From positions 72,486-136,485 of the forward strand of contig NZ_DOEH01000022.1 of the NCBI RefSeq assembly GCF_003533305.1: a DNA stretch of 64,000 nucleotides, read 5' to 3'. The translations under genes were made by a program, and so were the position numbers. The stretch's first letter is position 1. The number at the start of each line of letters is the position of its first letter. Below, one piece after another: positions 34,077 to 45,149 of this stretch. The notes under the pieces were generated by a model, which was given only the letters and a program-made list of their open reading frames with translations, was not told the origin of the DNA and did no database searches. This DNA is from Providencia sp. (GTDB lineage: Bacteria; Pseudomonadota; Gammaproteobacteria; Enterobacterales; Enterobacteriaceae).

Positions 34077-34160
34077 TTGTAGACTATAAGCTATTTAGGA
34101 TTGCCAAAGGGCATACTTATGTATGCACTTTTGGTAACTTTCGTTACGGCTTAGCTACAG
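34077..34160. repeat. Imperfect palindromic element downstream of yfaZ
   Basis: A roughly 84-base inverted repeat is centred on GCATAC-TTAT-GTATGC (34111-34126). The inner arms extend outward through GCCAAAGG and CTTTTGGT, and the outer ends are TGTAG and CTACA. It shares the CATACTTATGTA core with the element at the right edge of the window, suggesting a dispersed palindromic repeat family. Confidence 0.5.
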
Positions 34161-34203
34161 TGTGACTTTTTTGAAAAATAATTAAGCTTAATTATTTGAA
34201 ATA

Positions 34204-34246
34204 AAAAAACACCCCAAAGATTGAAAACAATTTTGGGGTATTTTTT
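34204..34246. terminator. Bidirectional terminator between yfaZ and tyrP
   Basis: ACCCCAAA (34211-34218) pairs with TTTGGGGT (34232-34239). An A run on the left and a T run on the right allow termination of both the yfaZ and the convergent tyrP transcripts. Confidence 0.8.
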
Positions 34247-34270
34247 ATGGTATCAATAGTTAAATGCAAA

Positions 34271-35479
34271 CTAGCCTACATTGGGCAAATATCCTGCCAC
34301 AATTGAAAATTGGATAGCGATTACGGCAAAACCACATAATAGAACTAGCGCTAATATAGGGAAGCCGCCTTTAACTTGGTATTGACCTTTAGCTTCAACT
34401 TTTCGAACTCGCATTGTTAATAATGCAGGAATAATCAGTGCTAATACAGATAGTGCAACGGCGGCATAAGTTAACGCCTGAACAAAGCTACTGAAAAATA
34501 GCGCTGCTAATAATGGTGGAACGAAGGTGAGCAAGCCTGTTTGCACGCGGCCTATTAAACGATTACTACGCTTGAAAAGGTCAGCGAGATAATCAAATAA
34601 ACCTAAAGCCACACCTAAGAATGAAGTTGCTAGCGCTAAATCCATAAATAGGCTGACTGCAATATTTACTTTTGGTGCTGAAACAACATCACGGATCGCG
34701 GTTAATAAACCGTTTAATCCAGACTCTTGAGCGAGAATACCCATGAAGGTGCTTGATGGAATTGAGCCTAATGTGGCAATTTGCCATAAAATATAAGCAA
34801 CTAATGGAATCGCACTACCAGTGAGGAAAATCATCCGTAATTTACGAACATCCCCATTCATGTAGTTGACTAAGCTTGGCACGCTGCCATGGAAGCCGAA
34901 AGAGGTGAAAATAACCGGTACAGCAGCAAGTAGCAGGCCTTTTTCAAGTGGCATGGTACTCAAATTGACAGCTTCAGCATGAGGCATCATAACGACAAGC
35001 ATGATAACTAAAAAAATAGTTTTTGCTGTAAATAGTATTCTATTAATAAAATCAACAGAGTGCGTGCCAACACATACAACAGCGCCCCCAACAAGGGTAA
35101 ATAGAACAATTGCAGTATTCGTTGAGACCTTGATACCCCACCAAGAAGACAAACTATCTGAGATTAGGACACCCGCCCCACCAATATAAGCGGTAGTTAG
35201 TGCATACATTAATAGCAGCATACTCAGACCTGTCGCGAGTTGACCCGCAGGGCCAAGATATTTTTTTGCGATAGTCCCTAAACCCATATTGGCAGGATTA
35301 TGTTGATAAACCTCTACCAGTAATAATGAGGTATAACTCATTAACATCCATAACCCAACAAGTAAACAGACGATACCTGTAAAACCTACACCTGCAGCGG
35401 CAAGCGGCATTGCCAACATCCCTGCGCCTATTGTTGTTCCTGCAACGATTAACACACTGCCAAGAGTACGATTCTTCAC
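34271..35479 (-). CDS. tyrP: Tyrosine-specific permease TyrP
   Basis: An aromatic-amino-acid proton symporter of the HAAAP family, 402 residues with 11 predicted membrane spans (E. coli TyrP 403). The N-terminus [20 protein letters not shown] is nearly identical to E. coli Tyr[21 protein letters not shown] and [20 protein letters not shown] also follow TyrP rather than Mtr or TnaB. Two TyrR boxes sit about 65-105 bp upstream of the start, which independently supports tyrP identity and regulation by tyrosine and phenylalanine. Confidence 0.95.
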   Translation of the reverse strand: MKNRTLGSVLIVAGTTIGAGMLAMPLAAAGVGFTGIVCLLVGLWMLMSYTSLLLVEVYQHNPANMGLGTIAKKYLGPAGQLATGLSMLLLMYALTTAYIGGAGVLISDSLSSWWGIKVSTNTAIVLFTLVGGAVVCVGTHSVDFINRILFTAKTIFLVIMLVVMMPHAEAVNLSTMPLEKGLLLAAVPVIFTSFGFHGSVPSLVNYMNGDVRKLRMIFLTGSAIPLVAYILWQIATLGSIPSSTFMGILAQESGLNGLLTAIRDVVSAPKVNIAVSLFMDLALATSFLGVALGLFDYLADLFKRSNRLIGRVQTGLLTFVPPLLAALFFSSFVQALTYAAVALSVLALIIPALLTMRVRKVEAKGQYQVKGGFPILALVLLCGFAVIAIQFSIVAGYLPNVG

Positions 35480-35542
35480 AAGTTCCTCTGATTGAATTCG
35501 ATATATTAATTTGCCAAGCAGATTATGCGATTGTGATTAACC

Positions 35543-35560
35543 TGTCAAATCAAAAGTACA
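35543..35560 (-). promoter_or_regulatory. Weak TyrR box of tyrP
   Basis: TGTCAA-N6-AGTACA is an imperfect match to the TyrR consensus TGTAAA-N6-TTTACA. It lies 5 bases from the strong box on the tyrP-proximal side, the paired strong/weak arrangement known for E. coli tyrP. Confidence 0.6.
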
Positions 35561-35565
35561 GATGA

Positions 35566-35583
35566 TGTAATCTTATCTTTACA
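35566..35583 (-). promoter_or_regulatory. Strong TyrR box of tyrP
   Basis: TGTAAT-N6-TTTACA departs from the TyrR consensus TGTAAA-N6-TTTACA at one arm position. It lies about 90-105 bp upstream of the tyrP start codon. Confidence 0.8.
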
Positions 35584-35913
35584 CTTGCATGATATAAATA
35601 ATAGTGAGTTTTAAAAAGCATTAATAATATAAAAAAATGGCAAGGATAAATATTAATATAAATTATGAATTAAGATGATTAAAGGTAAATTTCAAGAGGG
35701 GAAAATGTTATCAAGTATGATTTAATTGCTTGATTTTACTTGAATTTAGTTTTAACAGAGTAGTATGGCAGTTACTTAAGTTGAATTTTGTGACAATGGC
35801 TAAAAAAAGACCTTAAAAATAAAATTAAATTCATTTTTAAATTATCATAAATCAAATTCACGCTTCAATATCATCCGGATAATGTATAGAAACCTATATA
35901 TAAGGATGGAACT
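35584..35913. other. Promoter region of dcuB
   Basis: AT-rich DNA between the TyrR boxes and dcuB, with no gene. FNR and NarL control would be expected for dcuB. The only candidate, TTATC-N4-ATCAA near 35846, matches just one half of an FNR site, so I do not call one. Confidence 0.45.
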
Positions 35914-37254
35914 ATGGACTTTATGATTCAGCTTGCCATTATTCTCGTTTGTTTGTTCTACGGAGCAAAAAAAGGGGGAATGGCATTGGGGCTTTTGGGT
36001 GGTGTCGGCCTCGTTATACTTGTCTTTGGGTTCGGTTTGCCGCCAGGAAAACCGCCTGTAGACGTCATGCTCGTAATTATTGCTGTTGTTGCAGCATCAG
36101 CAACTTTACAAGCATCAGGCGGTTTGGATGTCATGCTGCAAATTGCAGAACGACTATTACGTAAAAATCCAAAATACATCTCTATTGTGGCACCATTTGT
36201 GACTTGTATCTTAACCATGTTGTGCGGTACTGGGCATGTGGTATATACAATTTTGCCAATTATCTATGATGCGGCTATTAAAAATAATATTCGTCCAGAA
36301 AGACCAATGGCAGCCAGTAGTATTGGGGCTCAAATGGGGATCATCGCCAGCCCAGTATCAGTGGCTGTGGTATCACTAGTCGCGATGCTAAATGGAGTGA
36401 CAATTAATGGGCAATCCCTTGAGTTTCTAGATTTACTTGCAATCACTATTCCATCAACTCTACTTGGTATTTTAGCTATTGGTATTTTTAGCTGGTTCAG
36501 AGGGAAAGATCTTGATAAAGACCCGGTGTTCCAAGAGTTTATATCTGTACCGGAAAATCATGATTATGTATACGGCGGAAGTGTCACTTTACTGAATACA
36601 AAATTACCTAAGATTAATTGGGTGGCAATGTGGATATTCTTGGGCTCTATTGCTGTTGTCGCATTGCTTGGTGCATTCACTGAATTGAGACCGTTAATTA
36701 ATGGCAAGCCATTATCAATGGTACTTGTTATTCAGATGTTTATGTTATTAGCTGGTGCATTGATCATTATTGTTTGTAAAACGAACCCAGCACAAATATC
36801 TAAGAATGAAGTCTTTCGCTCAGGGATGATTGCTATCGTTGCGGTATATGGTATCGCTTGGATGGCTGAAACCATGTTCGGCGCGCACATGGATGAAATC
36901 AAAGGCACTTTAGGAGCATTAGTCAAAGACTTCCCTTGGGCTTATGCCATTGTTCTATTGTTAGTGTCTAAGTTTGTTAACTCCCAAGCGGCAGCTTTGG
37001 CTGCGGTAGTGCCTATCGCTTTGGGCATTGGCGTTGATCCTGCTTATATTATTGCATCTGCTCCTGCCTGTTATGGTTATTATATTTTACCGACATACCC
37101 AAGCGATCTCGCTGCTATCCAGTTTGACCGTTCGGGTACAACACGTATTGGTAAATATGTTATTAATCACAGCTTTATTTTACCGGGATTGATTGGTGTC
37201 GGTGTATCCTGCGTGTTTGGTTGGGTATTTGCTGCGATGTATGGCTATTTGTAA
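35914..37254 (+). CDS. dcuB: Anaerobic C4-dicarboxylate antiporter DcuB
   Basis: An inner-membrane transporter exchanging fumarate, malate or aspartate for succinate during fumarate respiration (446 aa, same as E. coli DcuB). Family hallmarks are [60 protein letters not shown] and the C-terminal [19 protein letters not shown]. The residue-by-residue pattern follows DcuB more than DcuA. GGATGG precedes the ATG. It stands alone, divergent from tyrP. Confidence 0.95.
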   Translation: MDFMIQLAIILVCLFYGAKKGGMALGLLGGVGLVILVFGFGLPPGKPPVDVMLVIIAVVAASATLQASGGLDVMLQIAERLLRKNPKYISIVAPFVTCILTMLCGTGHVVYTILPIIYDAAIKNNIRPERPMAASSIGAQMGIIASPVSVAVVSLVAMLNGVTINGQSLEFLDLLAITIPSTLLGILAIGIFSWFRGKDLDKDPVFQEFISVPENHDYVYGGSVTLLNTKLPKINWVAMWIFLGSIAVVALLGAFTELRPLINGKPLSMVLVIQMFMLLAGALIIIVCKTNPAQISKNEVFRSGMIAIVAVYGIAWMAETMFGAHMDEIKGTLGALVKDFPWAYAIVLLLVSKFVNSQAAALAAVVPIALGIGVDPAYIIASAPACYGYYILPTYPSDLAAIQFDRSGTTRIGKYVINHSFILPGLIGVGVSCVFGWVFAAMYGYL

Positions 37255-37290
37255 AAGAAAGGCGAAATAGAGTTGTTTTGGTAAAATAAC

Positions 37291-37353
37291 TGCGATTGCA
37301 CAATTTAATATGACAATGACATTATTATATTAAAGATAAACGGTGCAATCGCG
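37291..37353. repeat. Long-range hairpin downstream of dcuB
   Basis: GCGATTGCAC (37292-37301) is exactly complementary to GTGCAATCGC (37343-37352). Between them TTTAATAT pairs with ATATTAAA and AATG with CATT, giving a long interrupted stem. It lies between the convergent dcuB and yfaE genes and may act as a terminator, though there is no T run. Confidence 0.6.
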
Positions 37354-37376
37354 GTATTAATATAGATTTAGAAGCG

Positions 37377-37640
37377 CTAACCGATTTCAATATCTGAAAG
37401 GGGCTGGCAACAACAGGGCAGTATTTCACCTTCTTGAACATAGGCGAGGGGCTTATGTTTATACCCCACTTTTCCTTTGTGTAACGTCACTCGGCATGAA
37501 CCGCAGTAGCCTTCACGGCACTGATATTCAGCCGGAATACGACTATCTTCAAGTGCTTCCAATAAACAAGAGTGAACGTCAGCATGGTAGGGGATCTGCA
37601 CACCCTGCGTTAAACGCAGGGTGACTTTATGACTTGCCAT
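37377..37640 (-). CDS. yfaE: [2Fe-2S] ferredoxin YfaE
   Basis: A plant-type [2Fe-2S] ferredoxin of 87 residues that helps to maintain the diferric-tyrosyl radical cofactor of NrdB. The cluster ligands are visible as CREGYCGSCRVTL near residues 41-49 and the distal Cys in EGEILPCCCQPL. It is the last gene of nrdAB-yfaE, 2 bases after nrdB. Confidence 0.95.
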   Translation of the reverse strand: MASHKVTLRLTQGVQIPYHADVHSCLLEALEDSRIPAEYQCREGYCGSCRVTLHKGKVGYKHKPLAYVQEGEILPCCCQPLSDIEIG

Positions 37641-37642
37641 AA

Positions 37643-38779
37643 TTAGAGTTCGAAATCACTCAGATCGTCGGTATCAACTTGAGAGTCAATTTGGCCGACT
37701 AAATAAGAACTGACTTCAACTTCTTGTGGCGCCACTTGAACGTTATCTGAAACTAACCAAGCGTTAATCCATGGGATCGGATTTGAACGACCTTCAAATG
37801 GTAATTTGAGTCCAACAGCTTGCATACGAATATTGGTAATATATTCAACATACTGGCAAAGTATGTCTTTATTTAAACCAATCATCGAGCCTTCGCTAAA
37901 TAGGTATTCAGCCCACTCTTTTTCTTGCTCTGCCGCATCAACAAATAATTGATAACACTCTTGTTCACATTCAGCTGCAATTTCTGCCATCTCAGGGTCA
38001 TCTTGACCTGAACGAAGCAAATTCAGCATATGCTGTGTACCTGTGAGGTGAAGAGCTTCATCACGAGCAATCAGTTTGATGATTTTTGCATTACCTTCCA
38101 TTAATTCGCGTTCTGCGAAAGCAAAGGAACAAGCAAAACTGACATAAAAACGGATAGCTTCAAGAGCATTAACACTCATTAAGCACAGATACAGCTGCTT
38201 TTTCAGTGCGCGCAGTGAAACAACCACTTGTTTACCATTACAAGTATGAGTACCTTCACCAAACATGTGGTAATAGTTAGTCATCTCAATCAGTTTGTCA
38301 TAGAAAGATGAGATATCTTTTGCGCGCTTGAGTATTTCTTCATTCTCGACAATATCATCGAAAATGATTGCTGGGTCATTAACGATATTACGAATGATAT
38401 GCGTGTATGAACGAGAGTGAATAGTCTCTGAAAATGACCAAGTTTCAATCCATGTTTCTAATTCAGGAATTGAAATTAGAGGCAAAAGTGCCACATTAGG
38501 GCTGCGACCTTGAATTGAGTCAAGCAGCGTTTGGTATTTCAAATTACTAATAAAAATATGTTTTTCATGATCTGGCAATGCGTTGTAGTTGATACGGTCG
38601 CGAGACACGTCAACTTCTTCCGGACGCCAGAAAAATGACAATTGTTTTTCAATCAATTTCTCAAAAATAGGATATTTTTGCTGATCGTAGCGTGCAACGT
38701 TAACAGGCTGGCCGAAAAACATCGGCTCCTGTAGTTGATCATTCTTAGTTTGAGAAAAAGTCGTATATGTATGTGACAT
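37643..38779 (-). CDS. nrdB: Ribonucleotide reductase class Ia beta subunit NrdB
   Basis: NrdB houses the diiron-tyrosyl radical of aerobic ribonucleotide reductase (378 aa; E. coli 376). Iron-ligand helices are visible: [37 protein letters not shown] and [20 protein letters not shown]. The C-terminal tail [10 protein letters not shown] is the NrdA-docking peptide. Two ATGs compete; 38779 is preceded by AGGAA at proper spacing, whereas 38785 overlaps that element. Confidence 0.96.
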   Translation of the reverse strand: MSHTYTTFSQTKNDQLQEPMFFGQPVNVARYDQQKYPIFEKLIEKQLSFFWRPEEVDVSRDRINYNALPDHEKHIFISNLKYQTLLDSIQGRSPNVALLPLISIPELETWIETWSFSETIHSRSYTHIIRNIVNDPAIIFDDIVENEEILKRAKDISSFYDKLIEMTNYYHMFGEGTHTCNGKQVVVSLRALKKQLYLCLMSVNALEAIRFYVSFACSFAFAERELMEGNAKIIKLIARDEALHLTGTQHMLNLLRSGQDDPEMAEIAAECEQECYQLFVDAAEQEKEWAEYLFSEGSMIGLNKDILCQYVEYITNIRMQAVGLKLPFEGRSNPIPWINAWLVSDNVQVAPQEVEVSSYLVGQIDSQVDTDDLSDFEL

Positions 38780-38790
38780 AACCATTCCTA

Positions 38791-41082
38791 TTAAATTTTA
38801 CACGCGCCGCCTTCACAATCGGAATCCGCTGACTCAACAACTTCTTCCAGATCGCCTTGAACATCATCCGCGCCATCGCGAGTGTTGTGATAGTAAAGTG
38901 TTTTCACACCAAACTTATAGGCGAGCAATAAATCTTTTAGCAATTGGTTCATTGGTACTTTGCCGCTCGAAAAGTGAGTTGGGTCATAGTTTGTATTGGC
39001 CGAAATCGATTGATCGATAAATTTCTGCATAATACCAACGAGTTGCAAATAGCCGCTATTTGATGGCATTTGCCATAATAGCTCATAAGCACCTTTTAGG
39101 TTTTCGTAGTCAGGAACAACTTGACGCAAAATACCATCTTTAGATGCCTTAATACTGATATAGCCACGTGGTGGCTCAATGCCATTGGTTGCGTTAGAAA
39201 TCTGAGATGATGTTTCTGAAGGCATCAATGCAGATAATGTTGAGTTACGCAGACCGTGTTGCTGAATATCTTTGCGTAGTGTTTCCCAATCATAATGCAA
39301 TGGCTCATTAGTTAATTTATCGAGGTCTTTTTTATAAGTATCGATAGGCAAAACGCCTTGTGAATAAGTCGTTTCGTTAAACCATGGGCAAGCGCCTTGT
39401 TCTTTGGCTAATTCATTAGAGGCTTTCAACAGGTAATATTGAATGGCTTCGAATGTTTTATGTGTCAAATTATTTGCACTACCGTCGGAATAGCGAACTC
39501 CATGCTTAGCTAAATAGTAAGCATAGTTAATCACACCAATACCGAGGGTACGGCGACCCATTGAACCTTTTTGAGCAGCAATAATTGGATAATCTTGATA
39601 GTCGAGTAGGGCATCCAATGCACGTACAGCTAGTACTGCAAGCTCTTCTAATTCATCAAGGTTACTAATTGCGCCGAGATTAAATGCAGACAATGTACAA
39701 AGTGCAATCTCACCATTCTCATCATTAATATTATTTAATGGCTTAGTCGGTAGTGCGATTTCTAAACAGAGATTCGACTGACGTACAGGCGCAACTTGTG
39801 GGTCAAAAGGACTATGCGTATTACAATGGTCAACGTTTTGAATATAAATACGACCCGTTGATGCACGTTCTTGCATCATTAGTGAAAATAGTTCGACAGC
39901 TTTAATGCTTGATTTACGAATATTTTCATCTTGTTCATAGCTGACATAGAGGCGTTCAAATTCATCTTGATCCGCAAAGAAAGCTTCGTAAAGGCCTGGA
40001 ACATCTGAAGGACTAAATAACGTAATGTTTTGGTTTTTAATTAAACGCTCATACATTAATTTATTGAGTTGCACACCATAGTCCATATGACGGACACGGT
40101 TACCTTCAACACCACGGTTATTTTTTAAAACGAGCAGGCTTTCAACTTCTAAATGCCAAATTGGATAAAATAGTGTTGCAGCACCACCACGAACGCCACC
40201 TTGTGAACATGATTTCACGGCAGTCTGAAAATGTTTATAAAAAGGAATACAACCTGTATGGAATGCTTCACCACCACGGATTGGGCTACCTAATGCACGA
40301 ATACGTCCTGCATTAATGCCGATTCCGGCACGTTGTGATACGTATTTCACAATAGCGCTGGAGGTTGCATTGATAGAATCTAGGTTGTCACCACACTCAA
40401 TCAGTACACAAGAACTGAATTGACGTGTTGGTGTGCGAACACCAGCCATGATAGGTGTCGGCAATGAAATTTTGAATGTTGATACCGCATCATAGAAACG
40501 ACGAATATAATCAAGGCGCGTTTCTTTTGGGTAATGTGAAAACAGGCACGCAGCAACAAGGATATATAAAAATTGTGCGCTTTCATAAATTTCGCCCGTA
40601 ACGCGATTTTGGACTAAATATTTTCCTTCAAGTTGCTTAACTGCCGCATAGGAAAAATTCATATCACGCCAATGTTCAATAAAACCATCCATTTGCTCGA
40701 ACTCTGCTTCGCTGTAGTCTTCTAGCAAATGCTTGTCATATTTACCCATTTCAACAAGACGTTTGACATGAGTGAACAATGCTGGTGGCTCAAATTGACC
40801 ATAGGCCTTTTTACGAAGGTTAAAAATCGCTAAACGAGCGGCAAGATACTGATAGTCCGGAGTTTCTCCAGTGATCAGGTCAGCTGCGGCTTTGATCATC
40901 GTTTCATGGATATCTGAAGTTCTGATCCCGTCATAAAACTGAATCTGTGAACGCAGCTCCACTTGTGAAACAGATACGTTACTGAGGCCTTCAGCTGCCC
41001 AGGTTATTACCTTGTGGATTTTATCGAGATCGATACGTTCTTTGTGTCCATCACGTTTTGTGACTAACAGACTCTGGTTCAT
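38791..41082 (-). CDS. nrdA: Ribonucleotide reductase class Ia alpha subunit NrdA
   Basis: NrdA reduces ribonucleoside diphosphates (763 aa; E. coli 761). It has the N-terminal ATP-cone ([20 protein letters not shown]). Active-site cysteines are in [17 protein letters not shown] and [17 protein letters not shown], and the C-terminal redox pair is in DCEGGACKI. Start chosen at [12 protein letters not shown] to match E. coli, with AAGGTG upstream; the frame stays open 24 codons further. Cotranscribed with nrdB and yfaE. DnaA and NrdR boxes lie upstream. Confidence 0.96.
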   Translation of the reverse strand: MNQSLLVTKRDGHKERIDLDKIHKVITWAAEGLSNVSVSQVELRSQIQFYDGIRTSDIHETMIKAAADLITGETPDYQYLAARLAIFNLRKKAYGQFEPPALFTHVKRLVEMGKYDKHLLEDYSEAEFEQMDGFIEHWRDMNFSYAAVKQLEGKYLVQNRVTGEIYESAQFLYILVAACLFSHYPKETRLDYIRRFYDAVSTFKISLPTPIMAGVRTPTRQFSSCVLIECGDNLDSINATSSAIVKYVSQRAGIGINAGRIRALGSPIRGGEAFHTGCIPFYKHFQTAVKSCSQGGVRGGAATLFYPIWHLEVESLLVLKNNRGVEGNRVRHMDYGVQLNKLMYERLIKNQNITLFSPSDVPGLYEAFFADQDEFERLYVSYEQDENIRKSSIKAVELFSLMMQERASTGRIYIQNVDHCNTHSPFDPQVAPVRQSNLCLEIALPTKPLNNINDENGEIALCTLSAFNLGAISNLDELEELAVLAVRALDALLDYQDYPIIAAQKGSMGRRTLGIGVINYAYYLAKHGVRYSDGSANNLTHKTFEAIQYYLLKASNELAKEQGACPWFNETTYSQGVLPIDTYKKDLDKLTNEPLHYDWETLRKDIQQHGLRNSTLSALMPSETSSQISNATNGIEPPRGYISIKASKDGILRQVVPDYENLKGAYELLWQMPSNSGYLQLVGIMQKFIDQSISANTNYDPTHFSSGKVPMNQLLKDLLLAYKFGVKTLYYHNTRDGADDVQGDLEEVVESADSDCEGGACKI

Positions 41083-41181
41083 GAGCAAATACACCTTGGT
41101 TGGGCCACAAATAATGTCACGTAAACATAAAAAAAGCCCATGATTTGATACCATGAGTCTTGTAGCGATATGTTGGGATTA

Positions 41182-41197
41182 ACACTATATGTAGTGG
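41182..41197. promoter_or_regulatory. NrdR box upstream of nrdA
   Basis: ACACTATATGTAGTGG closely fits the NrdR palindrome ACACWATATATWGTGT, about 100 bp upstream of the nrdA start. A degenerate second copy, CACAATAACAAGAT, occurs about one-and-a-half to three helical turns further upstream (near 41211), as expected for paired NrdR sites. Confidence 0.7.
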
Positions 41198-41267
41198 TTT
41201 GTTGATTTCACAATAACAAGATAATGTTAATATGTGATTTTATCAAGTGTACAAAATGGGGTGATCT

Positions 41268-41288
41268 TGTGGATAACAGTTTGGATAA
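41268..41288. promoter_or_regulatory. DnaA boxes upstream of nrdA
   Basis: TGTGGATAA at 41268-41276 is an exact DnaA box (TTATCCACA on the opposite strand), and TTTGGATAA at 41280-41288 is a one-mismatch second copy. DnaA control of nrdAB is known in E. coli and couples dNTP supply to replication initiation. Confidence 0.75.
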
Positions 41289-41417
41289 GAAAACAGATCA
41301 TGTCGGTAAGCTGCATGGTAAAAGGAACTAATAAAAAATATGCTTCCGACATGAAGGCTAAAATTAATTTTGTAAAGTGAGACCGTTTGCTGTTTTCTTA
41401 AACGTACCGCTTGCTAT

Positions 41418-42140
41418 TTATTCGCTTATAGTATGTAACATATAGTTCACATCAACGTTCGGGCCTAGCGAAAACTTATCAGTTAACGGGTTGAGATGTA
41501 ACCCTATGATATGTTTGTCCTTTAGTTGTGTATTATCGACCCAGCTAATTAATTCTGAAGGACGAATGAATTTTTTTGCATCATGGGTTCCTTTCGGAAC
41601 AATTTTCATCACATATTCAGCCGCAACAACCGCCATTAACCATGCTTTCTTATTTCGATTAATAGTTGAAAAAATAACATGGCCGCCTGGCTTAACTAAT
41701 TTAGCACAAGCTCTGACCACCGATTGTGGGTCAGGGACGTGCTCAAGCATTTCCATACAGGTTACAATGTCATAAGCATGCGGATACTTATCTGCATGCT
41801 GCTCAACAGTTTCTTGTACATATTCGACAGGAATGCCTGACTCAAGAGAATGCAGGCGAGCAACCATGAGAGGATCTGCACCCATATCTAAACCCGTCAC
41901 ATTTGCACCTTCTCGCGCCATACTTTCTGACAAAATACCGCCGCCACAGCCGACATCGAGTATTTTTTTGCCAAATACACCATCAACGCGTTGCATGATA
42001 TAACCTAGACGTAGTGGATTAATTCGATGTAAAGGGGCAAATTCGCCTTCTAAATCCCACCAACGGGAAGCAATAGCTTCAAATTTTTCAATTTCTTGTT
42101 TATCGACATTGAGATACGCTTGGGTTTGAGTATCACTCAT
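41418..42140 (-). CDS. ubiG: Ubiquinone biosynthesis O-methyltransferase UbiG
   Basis: UbiG performs both O-methylations of ubiquinone synthesis (240 aa, as in E. coli). The SAM-binding glycine motif [20 protein letters not shown] lies near residue 58, with GLDMGADPL, the acidic post-I region, and [17 protein letters not shown]. The ATG has AGGAG eight bases upstream. Divergent from gyrA, as in E. coli. Confidence 0.96.
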   Translation of the reverse strand: MSDTQTQAYLNVDKQEIEKFEAIASRWWDLEGEFAPLHRINPLRLGYIMQRVDGVFGKKILDVGCGGGILSESMAREGANVTGLDMGADPLMVARLHSLESGIPVEYVQETVEQHADKYPHAYDIVTCMEMLEHVPDPQSVVRACAKLVKPGGHVIFSTINRNKKAWLMAVVAAEYVMKIVPKGTHDAKKFIRPSELISWVDNTQLKDKHIIGLHLNPLTDKFSLGPNVDVNYMLHTISE

Positions 42141-42298
42141 GAGAGGAGCTCCTATCCTATAGAGATGCCCGCAAGCTAACTTCGTAAATCTTACAAATAA
42201 TAGAATCTATTTTTAGGCGCTATTATTAGAGGCTATTGTTCACTCAATTCGCAAGTTTCGGACATGTAAACTAATTTGCGACTATTATACATAGCTTG

Positions 42299-42366
42299 AA
42301 AGACAAATACCCACTTCTATTATTTTTATTAGAAAAGACAAATACCCGTTGCTCTTATTTTTATTA
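42299..42366. repeat. Tandem 33-bp direct repeat in the gyrA upstream region
   Basis: Two copies (42299-42331 and 42334-42366) share AAAGACAAATACCC and TTTTTATTA blocks and differ at four of 33 positions, with a 35-base period. They lie about 60-130 bp upstream of the gyrA start and probably overlap its promoter. Confidence 0.85.
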
Positions 42367-42428
42367 AATTGATGAATTGTGGTATAGTTCTACTCTTTGA
42401 ATCCGAAGTTATGAGGGACAGTGGTTCC

Positions 42429-45020
42429 ATGAGCGAGATTGCCAGAGAAATCACACCGGTAAATATCGAAGAAGAGCTGAAAAGTTCGTATTTGGATTAT
42501 GCAATGTCCGTTATTGTCGGACGTGCGCTTCCAGATGTTCGAGATGGACTGAAGCCGGTACACCGCAGAGTACTCTTTGCGATGAATGTATTGGGAAATG
42601 ATTGGAATAAACCCTATAAAAAATCTGCCCGTATAGTCGGGGACGTTATCGGTAAATACCATCCACATGGTGATAGCGCTGTTTACGAGACCATTGTTCG
42701 TCTTGCACAGCCTTTCTCTATGCGTTATATGCTGGTAGATGGTCAAGGTAACTTTGGTTCGGTCGACGGCGACTCTGCGGCTGCTATGCGTTATACGGAA
42801 ATCCGTATGGCGAAAATTGCCCATGAAATGCTGGCCGATCTTGAAAAAGAAACCGTAAATTTCGTCCCAAACTATGATGGTACAGAGCAAATCCCTGAAG
42901 TTATGCCAACACGTATCCCTAGCCTATTGGTAAATGGTTCGTCAGGTATCGCTGTCGGGATGGCAACAAATATTCCTCCGCACAATTTAGGGGAAGTGAT
43001 TAACGGTTGCCTTGCTTACATTGATGATGAAGATATTAGTATCGATGGCTTGATGGAGCACATTCCGGGACCTGACTTCCCAACTGCTGCTATCATTAAC
43101 GGCCGTCGTGGCATTGTCGATGCTTATCGAACAGGTCGCGGTAAGGTTTATATTCGTGCCCGTGCTGAAGTTGAAGTTGATGAGAAAAATGGTCGTGAAA
43201 CAATTATTGTTCACGAAATTCCTTATCAAGTGAACAAAGCACGTTTGATTGAAAAAATCGCTGAACTAGTTAAAGAAAAACGCGTTGAAGGTATCAGTGC
43301 ATTACGTGACGAGTCTGATAAAGACGGTATGCGTATTGTGATTGAAATTAAACGTGATGCAGTTGGTGAAGTGGTTCTGAATAATTTATATTCATTAACA
43401 CAACTCCAAGTTTCTTTTGGTATCAATATGGTTGCTTTACATCAAGGCCAACCAAAAATATTGAACTTGAAAGATATCATCGCTGCGTTTGTTCGCCATC
43501 GTCGTGAAGTCGTTACACGCCGTACTATTTTTGAACTGCGTAAAGCGCGTGACAGAGCCCACATCCTTGAAGCTCTTGCAATTGCATTGGCGAATATCGA
43601 CCCAATTATCGAATTAATTCGTCAAGCATCAACACCAGCAGAAGCAAAAGCAGGTTTGATTGCTCGTTCATGGATGTTAGGTAATGTTGCTGCAATGCTT
43701 GAACGTGCAGGTGATAATGCTGCGCGCCCTGAATGGTTAGAAGACCAATTTGGTGTGCATGACGGTGAATATTTCCTGACTGAGCAACAAGCACAAGCAA
43801 TTTTGGATCTGCGTCTACAAAAACTGACAGGTCTAGAGCACGAAAAATTACTGGATGAATATCGTGAACTTCTCAAGCAAATTGAAGAGTTGTTATTTAT
43901 TCTGACCAGTCCTGATCGTTTGATGGAAGTCATTCGTGAAGAACTCGAAGCTATTCGTGATGTTTATAATGATGCGCGTCGTACAGAAATTACTGAAAAT
44001 ACGGCTGATATCAATATTGAAGATCTGATTAATCAAGAAAATGTGGTTGTTACCTTATCTCACCAAGGTTATGTGAAGTATCAGCCATTGACTGATTATG
44101 AAGCGCAGCGCCGTGGTGGTAAAGGTAAATCCGCAGCACGTATCAAAGAAGAAGACTTCATTGAACGTCTATTAGTTGCTAACACTCATGACACCATATT
44201 GTGCTTCTCTAGTCGTGGTCGTTTGTACTGGATGAAGGTTTATCAGTTACCTGAAGCTAGTCGTGGTGCGCGTGGTCGTCCAATTGTTAACTTGTTACCA
44301 CTTGAGCAAAATGAGCGTATTACCGCTATTTTACCTGTGCGTGAATATGAAGATGGGTACTTCGTCTTTATGGCTACTGCGAGCGGTACTGTGAAGAAAA
44401 CGCCTCTGCAAGATTTCAGCCGTCCGAGAAATGGCGGGATTATTGCTGTTAACCTTAATGAGGGCGATGAGCTAATTGGTGTTGATTTAACCAATGGTTC
44501 TAACGAAGTGATGTTGTTCTCTGCTCAAGGGAAAGTTGTTCGTTTCGCTGAAGATGCTGTGCGTGCAATGGGACGTACTGCAACGGGTGTACGTGGTATT
44601 AAATTAGTGAACGATGATAAAGTTGTATCACTAATCATCCCACGCGGTGAAGGACATATCTTAACAGTAACCGAAAATGGTTACGGTAAGCGTACTGCTG
44701 AAGAAGAATACCCAACCAAGTCGCGTGCGACGCAAGGGGTAATTTCTATCAAAGTTAGCGAGCGCAATGGTCATGTTGTCGGTGCAATTCAGGCGGACGA
44801 TGCCGATCAAATCATGATGATCACAGATGCAGGTACATTGGTACGTACCCGAGTTTCTGAGGTAAGCGTGGTGGGTCGTAATACTCAGGGTGTAACCTTG
44901 ATTAGAACGGCAGAAAATGAAAAGGTTGTTGGCTTACAACGAGTTGCTGAGCCTGAACCTGAGGATTACATCAGTATTGCAATGAATAAATTCCTTGCAG
45001 TTATTGACGCTACATCTTAA
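42429..45020 (+). CDS. gyrA: DNA gyrase subunit A
   Basis: Type IIA topoisomerase breakage-reunion subunit, 863 residues (E. coli 875). The quinolone-resistance region reads [19 protein letters not shown], with wild-type Ser83 and Glu at position 87. The active-site Tyr122 is in [10 protein letters not shown]. The C-terminal beta-pinwheel contains the GyrA box QRRGGKGK. Start at [16 protein letters not shown], preceded by GAGGGA; the frame is open 20 codons upstream, but that part has no homology. It is monocistronic and ends in a hairpin. Confidence 0.97.
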   Translation: MSEIAREITPVNIEEELKSSYLDYAMSVIVGRALPDVRDGLKPVHRRVLFAMNVLGNDWNKPYKKSARIVGDVIGKYHPHGDSAVYETIVRLAQPFSMRYMLVDGQGNFGSVDGDSAAAMRYTEIRMAKIAHEMLADLEKETVNFVPNYDGTEQIPEVMPTRIPSLLVNGSSGIAVGMATNIPPHNLGEVINGCLAYIDDEDISIDGLMEHIPGPDFPTAAIINGRRGIVDAYRTGRGKVYIRARAEVEVDEKNGRETIIVHEIPYQVNKARLIEKIAELVKEKRVEGISALRDESDKDGMRIVIEIKRDAVGEVVLNNLYSLTQLQVSFGINMVALHQGQPKILNLKDIIAAFVRHRREVVTRRTIFELRKARDRAHILEALAIALANIDPIIELIRQASTPAEAKAGLIARSWMLGNVAAMLERAGDNAARPEWLEDQFGVHDGEYFLTEQQAQAILDLRLQKLTGLEHEKLLDEYRELLKQIEELLFILTSPDRLMEVIREELEAIRDVYNDARRTEITENTADINIEDLINQENVVVTLSHQGYVKYQPLTDYEAQRRGGKGKSAARIKEEDFIERLLVANTHDTILCFSSRGRLYWMKVYQLPEASRGARGRPIVNLLPLEQNERITAILPVREYEDGYFVFMATASGTVKKTPLQDFSRPRNGGIIAVNLNEGDELIGVDLTNGSNEVMLFSAQGKVVRFAEDAVRAMGRTATGVRGIKLVNDDKVVSLIIPRGEGHILTVTENGYGKRTAEEEYPTKSRATQGVISIKVSERNGHVVGAIQADDADQIMMITDAGTLVRTRVSEVSVVGRNTQGVTLIRTAENEKVVGLQRVAEPEPEDYISIAMNKFLAVIDATS

Positions 45021-45027
45021 TCATTTT

Positions 45028-45060
45028 AAGTGGATGGCAATAAAGCCATCCACTTTTCAA
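45028..45060 (+). terminator. Rho-independent terminator of gyrA
   Basis: An 11-bp stem, AAGTGGATGGC (45028-45038) with GCCATCCACTT (45045-45055), has a six-base loop and is followed by a short T run. Confidence 0.85.
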
Positions 45061-45149
45061 TTGAATCACGCTACTTTGAGATTTAATCGCTTTTCATTAA
45101 GTTTATCGCGTATACTTAGTCGTAGTCATTCGGCTCTGTAGGAAAAAGA

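Noticed and set aside
35840..35860. Possible FNR site upstream of dcuB
   Set aside because: Only one half-site (ATCAA) fits; the other half has three mismatches.
42369..42428. Twenty-codon N-terminal extension of GyrA
   Set aside because: The extension overlaps the likely promoter and ribosome binding region and has no counterpart in other GyrA proteins.
42390..42890. 166-codon minus-strand frame opposite gyrA
   Set aside because: It is antisense to the highly conserved GyrA N-terminus and has no motif of its own.
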